A stretch of 64,000 nucleotides of DNA from Methylomarinum sp965277025 (GTDB lineage Bacteria; Pseudomonadota; Gammaproteobacteria; Methylococcales; Methylomonadaceae): assembly GCA_965277025.1 (NCBI GenBank), contig OZ255706.1:310001-374000 (forward strand). Direction: 5' to 3'. Within the stretch, counting starts at the first letter, position 1. Each line of letters opens with the position of its first letter. This document shows positions 36,586-44,490 of the stretch, in pieces. The position numbers were made by a program, and so were the translations under genes. The notes below the pieces were generated by a model, which worked only from the letters and a program-made list of their open reading frames with translations, was not told the origin of the DNA and made no database searches.

Positions 36586-37371
36586 TTACAATCCTCTATC
36601 GCCAAAAGCATCGATATCGGCATCCGTTGGTCTGATCGTCTGAACTTCAGGAATGACATTTCCCTGATCATCCACGGCACAATTTGCCGGATAAGGATTA
36701 TTGGCGACATCCCTGACCACTTTAAAATATGGCTCATACGTTTCTTCCAGACGTAATTTTGGACCATCCTGCGGGAATCTGACCGATCCGGTCGTACCAA
36801 TCCAGGCGGTTACGTAACCATTTTTACAATACTGAACCGCAGGCATTTCCACTCTTAATTCACCCACACAACTTGCCGGATCGATTTTTGGAAATTTGGT
36901 TTTGATTTCCATGTTGTCATAATGATCATTGTCGACATGACCTCTTAACCACTTGATGGCTCTGGCATCTGTAGTTTTTTCACCATGACTGTAAAATGGA
37001 CTGACCGCACCTTTCACCACTTTTACTTTACGCCAGTTTCTGGAAACCCTGGCTTTCGTTCCCATCACCGCATTGGCTGAATAGGTGTTCCCCGAACGAT
37101 CCCTGGTATAAAAATCCGCTGACAAAGCAACCGAATTTGGCAGAATCAAAACCACATCGGTAGTAGCGAAAGATTGAGAACGATCGGCATTTGAACAACT
37201 ATGAGGAAGGTTCAGACTAATGAAAGCGCTTTTACCTTCCAGATATTCCCTGCCGTCATCTCCCAAAGAAAAGACATTCTCGGTGGCTATATTAACGTGA
37301 GCCGAGGCCACACTGCTGGCGACAGCCATTACGCAAGCCGCCGAAATTTTGAAAAGCTGTTTTTTTTGCAT
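36586..37371 (-). CDS. Secreted YcnI-like (DUF1775-type) protein, possible periplasmic copper binder
   Basis: 261 residues with a signal peptide ending ...VASSVASA, leaving AHVNI or HVNI at the mature N-terminus (His25). The following stretch (SAFISLNLPHSCSNADRSQ, then TTDVVLILPNSVAL) resembles the DUF1775/YcnI fold, where an N-terminal His binds Cu(II). There are four cysteines in the mature part. RBS AAGGAGTG is good. The 12-bp palindrome GAAGCATGCTTC (near 37416-37427) lies upstream as a possible operator. The family match is by eye and moderate. In a methanotroph a copper-handling role is plausible but inferred. A 12-bp-stem hairpin (36535-36569) lies just after the stop. Confidence 0.6.
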   Translation of the reverse strand: MQKKQLFKISAACVMAVASSVASAHVNIATENVFSLGDDGREYLEGKSAFISLNLPHSCSNADRSQSFATTDVVLILPNSVALSADFYTRDRSGNTYSANAVMGTKARVSRNWRKVKVVKGAVSPFYSHGEKTTDARAIKWLRGHVDNDHYDNMEIKTKFPKIDPASCVGELRVEMPAVQYCKNGYVTAWIGTTGSVRFPQDGPKLRLEETYEPYFKVVRDVANNPYPANCAVDDQGNVIPEVQTIRPTDADIDAFGDRGL

Positions 37372-37548
37372 TTATCACTCCTTTTGTTTTCGGAAAAAAT
37401 TTCCTCAACCAAAAAGAAGCATGCTTCATGCTAAACTAAAATGTTAATCAAAATCAATGCATTACAAAATAATTAGCAACACACCAATAAAACAATGTGT
37501 ACTTTGCCACACGGTTATTGCGTTAGATAACATAGTTTAATAATGAGA

Positions 37549-37690
37549 CGCTGAACAAATCATCCTGATTTGTCAGCGGACACAAAGTGGAAATGCAATT
37601 TCCACTTTGCTCACAAAATCAATGACTTGCCACCATCAATTTTGGTGGAGCATCCATGTGTCATTGGAATCGCGAATAAATCAGTGATTT
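37549..37690. repeat. Dispersed palindromic intergenic repeat R1 (about 140 bp)
   Basis: Starts with CGCTGAACAAATCATCC-TGATTTGTCAGCG, then a GTGGAAATG-CAATTTCCAC hairpin, a CACAAAATCAATG block and ends GAATCGCGAATAAATCAGTG. The reverse complement aligns over its length with 54773-54914. It sits in the 360-nt gap between the YcnI-like gene and polA, both transcribed leftward. Confidence 0.75.
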
Positions 37691-37732
37691 CATAACAACC
37701 ACTCGACTTCCCATTGAAAAAGCGATGATTCC

Positions 37733-40450
37733 TCAATGCGCCTCATCCCAATTTTTGCCAATGCCAATATCCACTACTAACGGCACATCCAGCTCGGCTG
37801 CTGAACACATCTTGTTTCGAATAACATCGATACTTGCTTCAAGCTGCGATTCATCAATTTCAAATACCAATTCGTCATGCACCTGCATGATCATTTTAAC
37901 GGCTGGTTTTTCAGTTTGAATCCACCGGTCAGTTGAAATCATCGCCCGTTTGATGATATCCGCCGCCGTTCCCTGCATTGGCGCATTGATGGCGGTGCGT
38001 TCGGCGTATTGCCGCCTGGCCGCATTACGGGATTTGATTTCCGGCAAGTAAAGCCTGCGGCCAAACAGGGTTTCGACATAGCCCTGTTCATGGGCTAACT
38101 GGCGAATATTGTCCATATAGGCTTTAACGCCGGGATAGCGCTCGAAATACAAATCGATATATTCCTGTGCCTGATTTCGCGGCAACCCCAGTTGTTGCCC
38201 CAAGCCAAAGGCGGACATGCCATAAATCAAGCCAAAATTGATTGCCTTGGCTGAACGGCGTAAATCCTGGGTGACTTGTTCGACCGGTACGCCAAACACT
38301 TCCGCCGCAGTCGCACTGTGAATATCAATGCCTTGCGAAAAGGCATTCAATAAGCCTTCATCACCCGATAAATGCGCCATGATGCGCAATTCAATCTGGG
38401 AATAATCGGCCGCGACTATTTTACAGCCTTCAGGAGCAATAAACGCCTGGCGAATACGCCGGCCTTCTTCGGTGCGAATCGGAATATTCTGTAAATTGGG
38501 ATCTGATGAAGACAAGCGCCCGGTCGCAGCGACCGCCTGATGATAGGATGTATGTATCCGGCCTGTTTTCGGGTTGATTTGTTGCGGCAGTTTATCGGTG
38601 TACGTCGATTTCAATTTGCTTAAACTGCGATACTCCAGAATCAATTTCGGCAACGGATAATCCTGCGCCAGCTCCTGTAACACCGATTCATTAGTGGAAG
38701 GCTGCCCTTTTGGGGTTTTTTTCAACACTGGCAACTTGAGTTTATCGTACAGAACTTCCTGAATCTGTTTTGGCGAGCCTAGATTGAACGCCTGTCCGGC
38801 CAGTTCATGGGCATGATGCTCTATCGACTCGATTTTGCTGGCCAGCTCCATACTTTGTTGCGCAAGCATATCCCGGTCGATTAACACGCCGGTGCGTTCC
38901 ATGCGCGACAATACTGGAATCAACGGAATTTCCATTTCCCGATACAAGGTCTCCAGTTTTGGTATTTGTTTAAGTTTTTCATACAAAACCTGATGCAGGC
39001 GCAACGTGATATCGGCATCTTCCGCAGCATACGGGGCTGCCTGCTCCAGTGGCACTTGCTGAAAAGGAATTTGCTTGGCGCCTTTGCCTCCCACCGTTTC
39101 ATAATGAATGGTTTCCAGCCCTAAATAGGTTTTGGCCAAATCATCCATATTATGTTTGGTTGCCGTACTGTTATACACATAGGATTCCAACATGGTGTCA
39201 TGTTTTATGCCGCACAGTTCAATGCCATGATTGGCCAGCACATTGGCATCGTATTTCAGGTTTTGCCCCAATTTGGCTTGCTGCTTGTCTTCCAGTAAAG
39301 GTTTTAACTTTAACAGTGTTGCATCACGATACAATTGTTTCGGCGTACCGGGATAATCATGCGCCAATGGCACATAAGCCGCTTCCCCTTCCTCAATGGC
39401 GAAAGAAACACCGACGATCTCGGCCTGACTATAATCCAGACTGGACGTTTCAGTATCAAAAGCAAATAACGCTGCTTGCTGCAAACGCTTTAACCAGTTA
39501 TCCAACGCTGTTTCGGTCAAAATCGTTTGATAATCCGTATCTATCAGGTCTCCCACAGAATCCGTCTCTTTTTCCCCGGCTGTAAAGCCTTCGGCTTCCA
39601 ATTGTCTCAGCCAGGTGGAAAAGCCCAGTTTTTTCACCAGCTCTTTCAAACGGGACAAATCGGGCTTCTTGCATTTCAGATCATCCAATGAATACGAAAT
39701 AGGAATATCGCATTTAATTGTCGTTAAAGCTTTGGATAATGGCAGTTCCGATAAATGATTACGCAAATTTTCACCAATTTTTCCCTTGATCTCATCGGCA
39801 TGTTCTATCAGGTTTTCCAATGTACCGTATTGCTTTAACCATTTGGCCGCCGTTTTCGGCCCAACTTTCGGCACACCCGGTATATTGTCGGAACTGTCGC
39901 CCATCAAGGCCAGATAATCGATAATCTGTTCCGGCTTGACACCAAATTTTTCTTCTACCCCCTGCTTGTCCATTCGCGTATCCGACATGGTGTTTTCCAG
40001 CGAGATATGATCCGAAACCAATTGCGCCATATCTTTGTCGCCAGTGGCAATCACGACATCATAACCCTGTTGCTCGGCCTGTTTGGCCAATGCGCCAATA
40101 ACGTCATCGGCTTCCACATCGGGCTCCATGATCAATGGAATACCCATGCTTTTGATCAGCTCATGCAGAGGTTCGATCTGTACGCGCAGATCATCCGGCA
40201 TTGGTGGGCGATGGGCCTTGTATTCTTCATACATTTCGTGGCGAAAGGTCGGCCCTGGCGCATCAAACACTACAGTAAAATAATCGCTTTTATGATCCGC
40301 CAGCAATTTCCTGAGCATATTGGCCACACCATAAATGGCATTGGTTGGCATGCCTTCGGCATTGGTTAAATTTGGAATGGCGTGAAAGGCTCTGAACAAG
40401 AACGAAGATCCATCTACCAGCACCAGTTTTTTCTTGGGTTTTTCAGTCAT
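37733..40450 (-). CDS. polA: DNA polymerase I
   Basis: 905 residues from ATG 40450; an upstream TTG at 40459 is in frame but overlaps the purine-rich ribosome site. The 5' nuclease domain (LVLVDGSSFLFRAFHA, ATGDKDMAQLV, GDSSDNIPGVPKVGPKTA) is followed by the 3'-5' exonuclease domain, which keeps FDTETSSLDY and the later acidic residues. The polymerase domain has motif A VAADYSQIELRIMAHLS, motif B RRSAKAINFGLIYGMS and motif C MQVHDELVFEI. All three activities look intact. It fills gaps and removes primers in replication and repair. Confidence 0.97.
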   Translation of the reverse strand: MTEKPKKKLVLVDGSSFLFRAFHAIPNLTNAEGMPTNAIYGVANMLRKLLADHKSDYFTVVFDAPGPTFRHEMYEEYKAHRPPMPDDLRVQIEPLHELIKSMGIPLIMEPDVEADDVIGALAKQAEQQGYDVVIATGDKDMAQLVSDHISLENTMSDTRMDKQGVEEKFGVKPEQIIDYLALMGDSSDNIPGVPKVGPKTAAKWLKQYGTLENLIEHADEIKGKIGENLRNHLSELPLSKALTTIKCDIPISYSLDDLKCKKPDLSRLKELVKKLGFSTWLRQLEAEGFTAGEKETDSVGDLIDTDYQTILTETALDNWLKRLQQAALFAFDTETSSLDYSQAEIVGVSFAIEEGEAAYVPLAHDYPGTPKQLYRDATLLKLKPLLEDKQQAKLGQNLKYDANVLANHGIELCGIKHDTMLESYVYNSTATKHNMDDLAKTYLGLETIHYETVGGKGAKQIPFQQVPLEQAAPYAAEDADITLRLHQVLYEKLKQIPKLETLYREMEIPLIPVLSRMERTGVLIDRDMLAQQSMELASKIESIEHHAHELAGQAFNLGSPKQIQEVLYDKLKLPVLKKTPKGQPSTNESVLQELAQDYPLPKLILEYRSLSKLKSTYTDKLPQQINPKTGRIHTSYHQAVAATGRLSSSDPNLQNIPIRTEEGRRIRQAFIAPEGCKIVAADYSQIELRIMAHLSGDEGLLNAFSQGIDIHSATAAEVFGVPVEQVTQDLRRSAKAINFGLIYGMSAFGLGQQLGLPRNQAQEYIDLYFERYPGVKAYMDNIRQLAHEQGYVETLFGRRLYLPEIKSRNAARRQYAERTAINAPMQGTAADIIKRAMISTDRWIQTEKPAVKMIMQVHDELVFEIDESQLEASIDVIRNKMCSAAELDVPLVVDIGIGKNWDEAH

Positions 40451-40536
40451 TTTTTCCAATAAATCAGTAGAGTTTCAGCAAACGATACAGGTTGAAAAAG
40501 CCGGCTGCAAGTCCATTACCTTCCGAGTTCAAAAAA

Positions 40537-40589
40537 CGCTGAACAAATCACCTATGACAGGTCAGTGACCGGAATTTATTAATCGTTGC
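40537..40589. repeat. Truncated copy of the dispersed palindromic repeat (R4)
   Basis: ACGCTGAACAAATCA...GGTCAGTGACCGG resembles the start of R1, and the sequence is then entered by IS4 copy 2 at 40590. Only the first about 50 bp can be compared. Confidence 0.4.
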
Positions 40590-41811
40590 CTCTGTACATG
40601 ACAAAAATTAGCTTATGACAATTGAGTCTCATGTATTCCAGTGACAAAAGGTATGGGTTGCAAAAGAGCAATCACTTTTCTAATCATCCTTTTTGATTGA
40701 GATAAGACATTAAACAACGTTGAGCGGATACAATCTAATCCATATCGAAACAGGCTTTGCGCGAGCCGCTGATGTGTTTTGGTTTTTATTGGTAACTCGC
40801 AATCATGTTTCCATTCGCCTGCTTTATGTGACCAACAGAAAGCAATAACGGGAAGTACTAACAATTTTTTGATCCGAAGATAACCGACTACACGCGTTTC
40901 CTCAAGTTTGAATCCCCGTCCTTTTAAACCGCCGAAAAGCGTTTCGATTTCCCAACGCAAGCCATAAATTTTAATCGCATCAGGGTTCAAATGCTGACAG
41001 ACGATGATTAATAACTCACCATCACTCAGCCGTAACCCACTGAGATAAATTGAACAATTTCCCAAATAGCGCACTGTTGAGAGGTGTCGTGTGCTACCCG
41101 GCTTAAGCCCATAAAACAAACGCTCTACGCGTATTCGCTGGCCTTGGGCATTGGTTGTCCAGGCGTTGTTGCGAATACGGATATAAAAGGGAATCTCTTG
41201 CTCAAACAACCAGCCCATCCATTCGTCTCCAATAAACTCCCGATCAGCCAAAAGACCTTTGATGTGATGTCGGCCAAACTGCGCAATAAAGCGTTTCATC
41301 AGCGCTATACGTTCCTTCGTATTAGAGTTGCCCCGCTTGTTTAAAGGCAACCAATACACAGGAATGGCGGCACCCCGATAAACCACGGCAAGCACCAGCA
41401 GATTAATATTGGTTTTACCCCACTTCCAATTCGTCCTGTCTAACGTCAGATAGTAATCCTGATCAGTGAAACCAAACAGTTTCATGATGAAATGAGCGAC
41501 TTCATTGTAATCCAGCCAATGGTCACTGAAAAATCGTTGCATCCGTCGATATCGTGAGGAAATTTTTGCCCGACTGGGAAAGAATACGGCGAGCTGGGCC
41601 AGATTGACCGTGCTAACTGCCATCAAAGCAATTAACATACCCACAAAACAAACGATTCTTGCCTTGTTCCATTGAAAGTGCTCAGTTAATATGACGGTCA
41701 GCTCGTTGATTTGTAATGTCCCGTTATTCATATTCGCTAAAACAAAATGCGGTATTTAATTACATTTCAACGAGCTACGCCAGCTTTTAATATTTTTTGT
41801 CATGTACAGAG
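40590..41811 (-). mobile_element. IS4-family element copy 2, intact, 1222 bp
   Basis: Inverted ends CTCTGTACATGACAAAAA, and an exact 9-bp target duplication AATCGTTGC (40581-40589 and 41812-41820). It lies between polA and hisE. Confidence 0.95.
40613..41731 (-). CDS. IS4-family transposase (copy 2)
   Basis: 372 residues. IS4-type DDE features: D in YYLTLDRTNWKWG, D in KGLLADREFIGDEW, and the Y-(2)-R-(3)-E-(6)-K signature in YGLRWEIETLFGGLKGRGF. Compared with copies 1 and 3 it has S for R in FFPSRAK, W for R in NNAWTTN, V for A in LSTVRY and Q for H in the final HETQLS. It appears complete. Confidence 0.93.
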   Translation of the reverse strand: MNNGTLQINELTVILTEHFQWNKARIVCFVGMLIALMAVSTVNLAQLAVFFPSRAKISSRYRRMQRFFSDHWLDYNEVAHFIMKLFGFTDQDYYLTLDRTNWKWGKTNINLLVLAVVYRGAAIPVYWLPLNKRGNSNTKERIALMKRFIAQFGRHHIKGLLADREFIGDEWMGWLFEQEIPFYIRIRNNAWTTNAQGQRIRVERLFYGLKPGSTRHLSTVRYLGNCSIYLSGLRLSDGELLIIVCQHLNPDAIKIYGLRWEIETLFGGLKGRGFKLEETRVVGYLRIKKLLVLPVIAFCWSHKAGEWKHDCELPIKTKTHQRLAQSLFRYGLDCIRSTLFNVLSQSKRMIRKVIALLQPIPFVTGIHETQLS

Positions 41812-41820
41812 AATCGTTGC

Positions 41821-41997
41821 AAAAGTTTTTGACTTCTATTCCCCCTTCATCCCGGCCTTCTCCCTCAGGAGAAGGAGACAAGGTGCAAAAACTTTTAGAA
41901 CAATCTATATAGTGGCCAGTTGGTGGCAATTACTGTTTTATCCTTTAAGCAGGTATAATTGGAATATTATGCAACTTTTATTAAGTATCATACTCAA
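41821..41997. other. Spacer between IS4 copy 2 and hisE with a hairpin and a possible promoter
   Basis: Contains a CCTTCTCC-CT-CAGGAGAAGG hairpin (near 41851-41872), framed by GCAAAAGTTTTT and GCAAAAACTTTT. A TATAAT at 41954-41959 with a weak -35 (TTACTG) could start the hisE-tat transcript. Confidence 0.4.
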
Positions 41998-42321
41998 ATG
42001 AGCGATGTATTAGAGCAATTAGCACAGATTCTTGAACAACGTAAATCCCAATCGGCCGACGCCTCTTATGTTGCCAGCCTCTATCAAAAAGGTCTGGATC
42101 ATATTTTGAAAAAAGTGGGTGAAGAAGCGACCGAAACCATTGTCGCCGCCAAAAATGGCGAAAAGGAACAAATCATCTATGAAACCGCCGATTTATGGTT
42201 CCATTCCATGGTCATGCTGGCGCATCTGGACTTGGGACCTGAGGATGTTTTAAAAGAACTTAAAAGACGTTTCGGGCTTTCAGGCCTGGAAGAAAAAGCA
42301 CAACGCACACAAAAGGGGTAA
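41998..42321 (+). CDS. hisE: Phosphoribosyl-ATP pyrophosphatase
   Basis: 107 residues from ATG 41998 (MSDVLEQLAQILEQRK). The MazG-like motif is seen in LYQKGLDHILKKVGEEATETIVAAK and IIYETADLWFHSMVMLAHL (shown in parts), with the acidic Mg ligands E-E-x-x-E and E-x-x-D. It performs the second step of histidine synthesis. In many gammaproteobacteria hisI/hisE directly precede tatABC, as here, but the rest of the his genes are not upstream, where an IS4 copy now sits. Confidence 0.93.
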   Translation: MSDVLEQLAQILEQRKSQSADASYVASLYQKGLDHILKKVGEEATETIVAAKNGEKEQIIYETADLWFHSMVMLAHLDLGPEDVLKELKRRFGLSGLEEKAQRTQKG

Positions 42322-42324
42322 CAC

Positions 42325-42540
42325 ATGGGCATCAGCGTCACACAATTATTGATTATCTTGGTCATCGTATTATTACTGTTCGGCACCAAGCGCTTGAAAA
42401 ACCTGGGTTCGGATTTAGGCGGCGCCATCAAAGGCTTTAAAAAAGCCGTCAAGGACGGAGCCGAAGATGAAAAAAAACTGGATGAACAAGGCCAAACCCT
42501 GGAAGGTGAAGCAACCGTCAAAGACAAAGAAAACGTTTAA
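42325..42540 (+). CDS. tatA: Sec-independent translocase subunit TatA
   Basis: 71 residues. A single N-terminal span (SVTQLLIILVIVLLLFGTKR) with the FGTKRLKNLGSDLG hinge and amphipathic helix (GGAIKGFKKAVKDG), then an acidic tail. It forms the pore-forming component of the twin-arginine system. It starts 3 nt after hisE. Confidence 0.94.
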   Translation: MGISVTQLLIILVIVLLLFGTKRLKNLGSDLGGAIKGFKKAVKDGAEDEKKLDEQGQTLEGEATVKDKENV

Positions 42541-42542
42541 TC

Positions 42543-42857
42543 ATGTTTGATATTGGTTTCTGGGAATTATGCCTGGTCGGACTGGTGAGTCTGCTGGTCA
42601 TCGGCCCTGAAAAACTGCCGAAAGCTGCGCGTATTGCAGGTTTCTGGGTAGGAAAAACACGCAACATGGTCGCCTCGGTCAAGGCTGAAATAAAACAGGA
42701 ACTGCAAGCCGAGGAATTACGCCAGATCATGCAACAACAAGCCGAACTGGAAGAATTCCATCAAGCTGTCGCCGATGGCGAAAAAGAACTGCAAGAAATC
42801 GGCACTACCTTGAACGAATCTTTGAATGAGCTGGAAAAGACTAAACCACATGACTGA
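42543..42857 (+). CDS. tatB: Sec-independent translocase subunit TatB
   Basis: 104 residues, starting MFDIGFWELCLVGLVSLLVI-GPEKLPKAAR, the TatB membrane span and hinge, with a long charged helical tail. It is the receptor partner of TatC for twin-arginine signal peptides. It overlaps tatC by 8 nt. Confidence 0.94.
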   Translation: MFDIGFWELCLVGLVSLLVIGPEKLPKAARIAGFWVGKTRNMVASVKAEIKQELQAEELRQIMQQQAELEEFHQAVADGEKELQEIGTTLNESLNELEKTKPHD

Positions 42858-43614
42858 AGAACAATTGGAAGAACAGCCATTTATCAGTCATCTGGTTGAA
42901 TTGCGCAACCTGCTGCTGAAAGTCGTGCTCTGTGTTTTGCTGGTATTTCTGGCAGCCGCGCCCTACGCCAATGAAATTTATCATTTTTTGTCCGGCCCGT
43001 TATTGAAGCATCTGCCGGAAAACAGCACCATGATCGCCATTGATGTGGCCTCGCCGTTTTTTGCTCCATTTAAATTGGCCTTAGTTGCCTCCATCTTTGT
43101 GTCTATGCCAGTTATTTTGTATCGATTCTGGGCGTTTATCGCGCCAGGTTTATACAGCCATGAAAAACGCATGATTTTCCCTTTGATGGTAGGCAGTACA
43201 TTTTTGTTTTTTGCCGGCGTCGCTTTCGCCTATTTTGTCGTTTTTCCATTGGTATTCGGCTTTCTGACCGCCGCCGCCCCACAAGGCGTTACGGTAATGA
43301 CCGACATCAGCAAATATCTGGATTTTGTGCTGACCCTGTTTTTTGCTTTCGGCATGGCTTTTGAAGTGCCTATTTTCACCATTTTACTGGTCTGGAGTGG
43401 CGTCACCACTCCACAAAGCCTGGCGGAAAAACGCCCCTATGTCATTGTCGGCGCCTTTATCGTCGGCATGTTTTTAACCCCGCCGGACGCTATTTCTCAA
43501 ACACTGCTGGCGGTGCCAATCTGGCTGCTGTTTGAATCCGGTTTGTTGTTGTCACGCCTTTTCGTCAAAAAACAAACGACAGAATCAGAAGAAGAAAACG
43601 CTGTAAATGATTAA
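42850..43614 (+). CDS. tatC: Sec-independent translocase subunit TatC
   Basis: 254 residues from ATG 42850; the frame extends upstream to 42826 within tatB but MTEEQLEEQPFISHLVELRN is the family start. Six membrane spans, with conserved PFISHLVELR, WAFIAPGLYSHEK and the FGMAFEVPIF segment. It binds twin-arginine precursors. It overlaps the next gene (43607) by 8 nt. Confidence 0.96.
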   Translation: MTEEQLEEQPFISHLVELRNLLLKVVLCVLLVFLAAAPYANEIYHFLSGPLLKHLPENSTMIAIDVASPFFAPFKLALVASIFVSMPVILYRFWAFIAPGLYSHEKRMIFPLMVGSTFLFFAGVAFAYFVVFPLVFGFLTAAAPQGVTVMTDISKYLDFVLTLFFAFGMAFEVPIFTILLVWSGVTTPQSLAEKRPYVIVGAFIVGMFLTPPDAISQTLLAVPIWLLFESGLLLSRLFVKKQTTESEEENAVND

Positions 43615-44458
43615 CATATTTATCCGGTCAATCCTTGTTTTAATTTTTTCCACTGCGCAAGCAGCCGCCTTACCGCAAGCGTTAGCCGTCCCGGGGGGTA
43701 TTGTTGAAATTGATGTGGGTCGCATCGATCAAGGCAAACCCCAGGTTTTTTATCAGAACAACGCCGTTCTGGTCATTCCAAATGACAATCGTTGGCTGGC
43801 GCTCGTTGGCATTCCATTGGCCACAAAACCGGGTGAGCAAACCATCAAAATCGTTTCAAACAATAACAGCCGTGCGATTTCATTCCGTATCCAAGACAAA
43901 AACTATCCCGAACAACGCTTGACCATCAAGAAAAAGCGCATGGTCACAGGCTTTACCGATGCCGACCTGAAAAAGATCGCCGCCGACAAAGTCGCCATGA
44001 CAAAAGCCAAAGCGATGTGGAGTGAGAAAACACCACAACTGGATTTTATCCCCCCGGTTGAAGGCCGCCTGAGCAGCCTGTTTGGTTTGAAACGTTTTTT
44101 CAACGATATCCCCAAGCGTCCGCATAATGGCCTTGATATCGCCGCGCCAACCGGCACACCAGTCGTTGCGCCAGCCGACGCCACTGTCATCGATACGGGT
44201 AATTATTATTTCAACGGTAATACTGTTTTTCTGGATCATGGACAAGGCCTGTTAAGCGCTTACCTGCACCTGAACAATATTCAGGTAAAAGCTGGCGACA
44301 AAGTCACACAAGGCCAACAACTGGGTACGGTAGGTGAAACAGGCAGGGTCACTGGGCCTCATTTGCACTGGATTGTCTATCTGAATCACACGCCGGTTGA
44401 TCCGGCCTTGTTCATCGCAGATGATATTCCCCGGCTTGCCGCCAGAAACAAACACTAA
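43607..44458 (+). CDS. M23-family (LytM) metallopeptidase, periplasmic
   Basis: 283 residues with a cleavable signal peptide (cut near QAAA-LPQ). A beta-rich N-terminal region (about 25-115) leads to an M23 domain with zinc ligands H173 and D177 (RPHNGLDIAAPTGTPV) and H252-L-H254 (VTGPHLHWIVYL). All catalytic residues are present, so it is probably an active peptidoglycan endopeptidase. Coupling with tatC by overlap and the PBP1A gene downstream suggest a wall-remodelling role. Confidence 0.9.
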   Translation: MINIFIRSILVLIFSTAQAAALPQALAVPGGIVEIDVGRIDQGKPQVFYQNNAVLVIPNDNRWLALVGIPLATKPGEQTIKIVSNNNSRAISFRIQDKNYPEQRLTIKKKRMVTGFTDADLKKIAADKVAMTKAKAMWSEKTPQLDFIPPVEGRLSSLFGLKRFFNDIPKRPHNGLDIAAPTGTPVVAPADATVIDTGNYYFNGNTVFLDHGQGLLSAYLHLNNIQVKAGDKVTQGQQLGTVGETGRVTGPHLHWIVYLNHTPVDPALFIADDIPRLAARNKH

Positions 44459-44490
44459 TCCATGATATCTATTTCTCTCAATCTTCCCGA

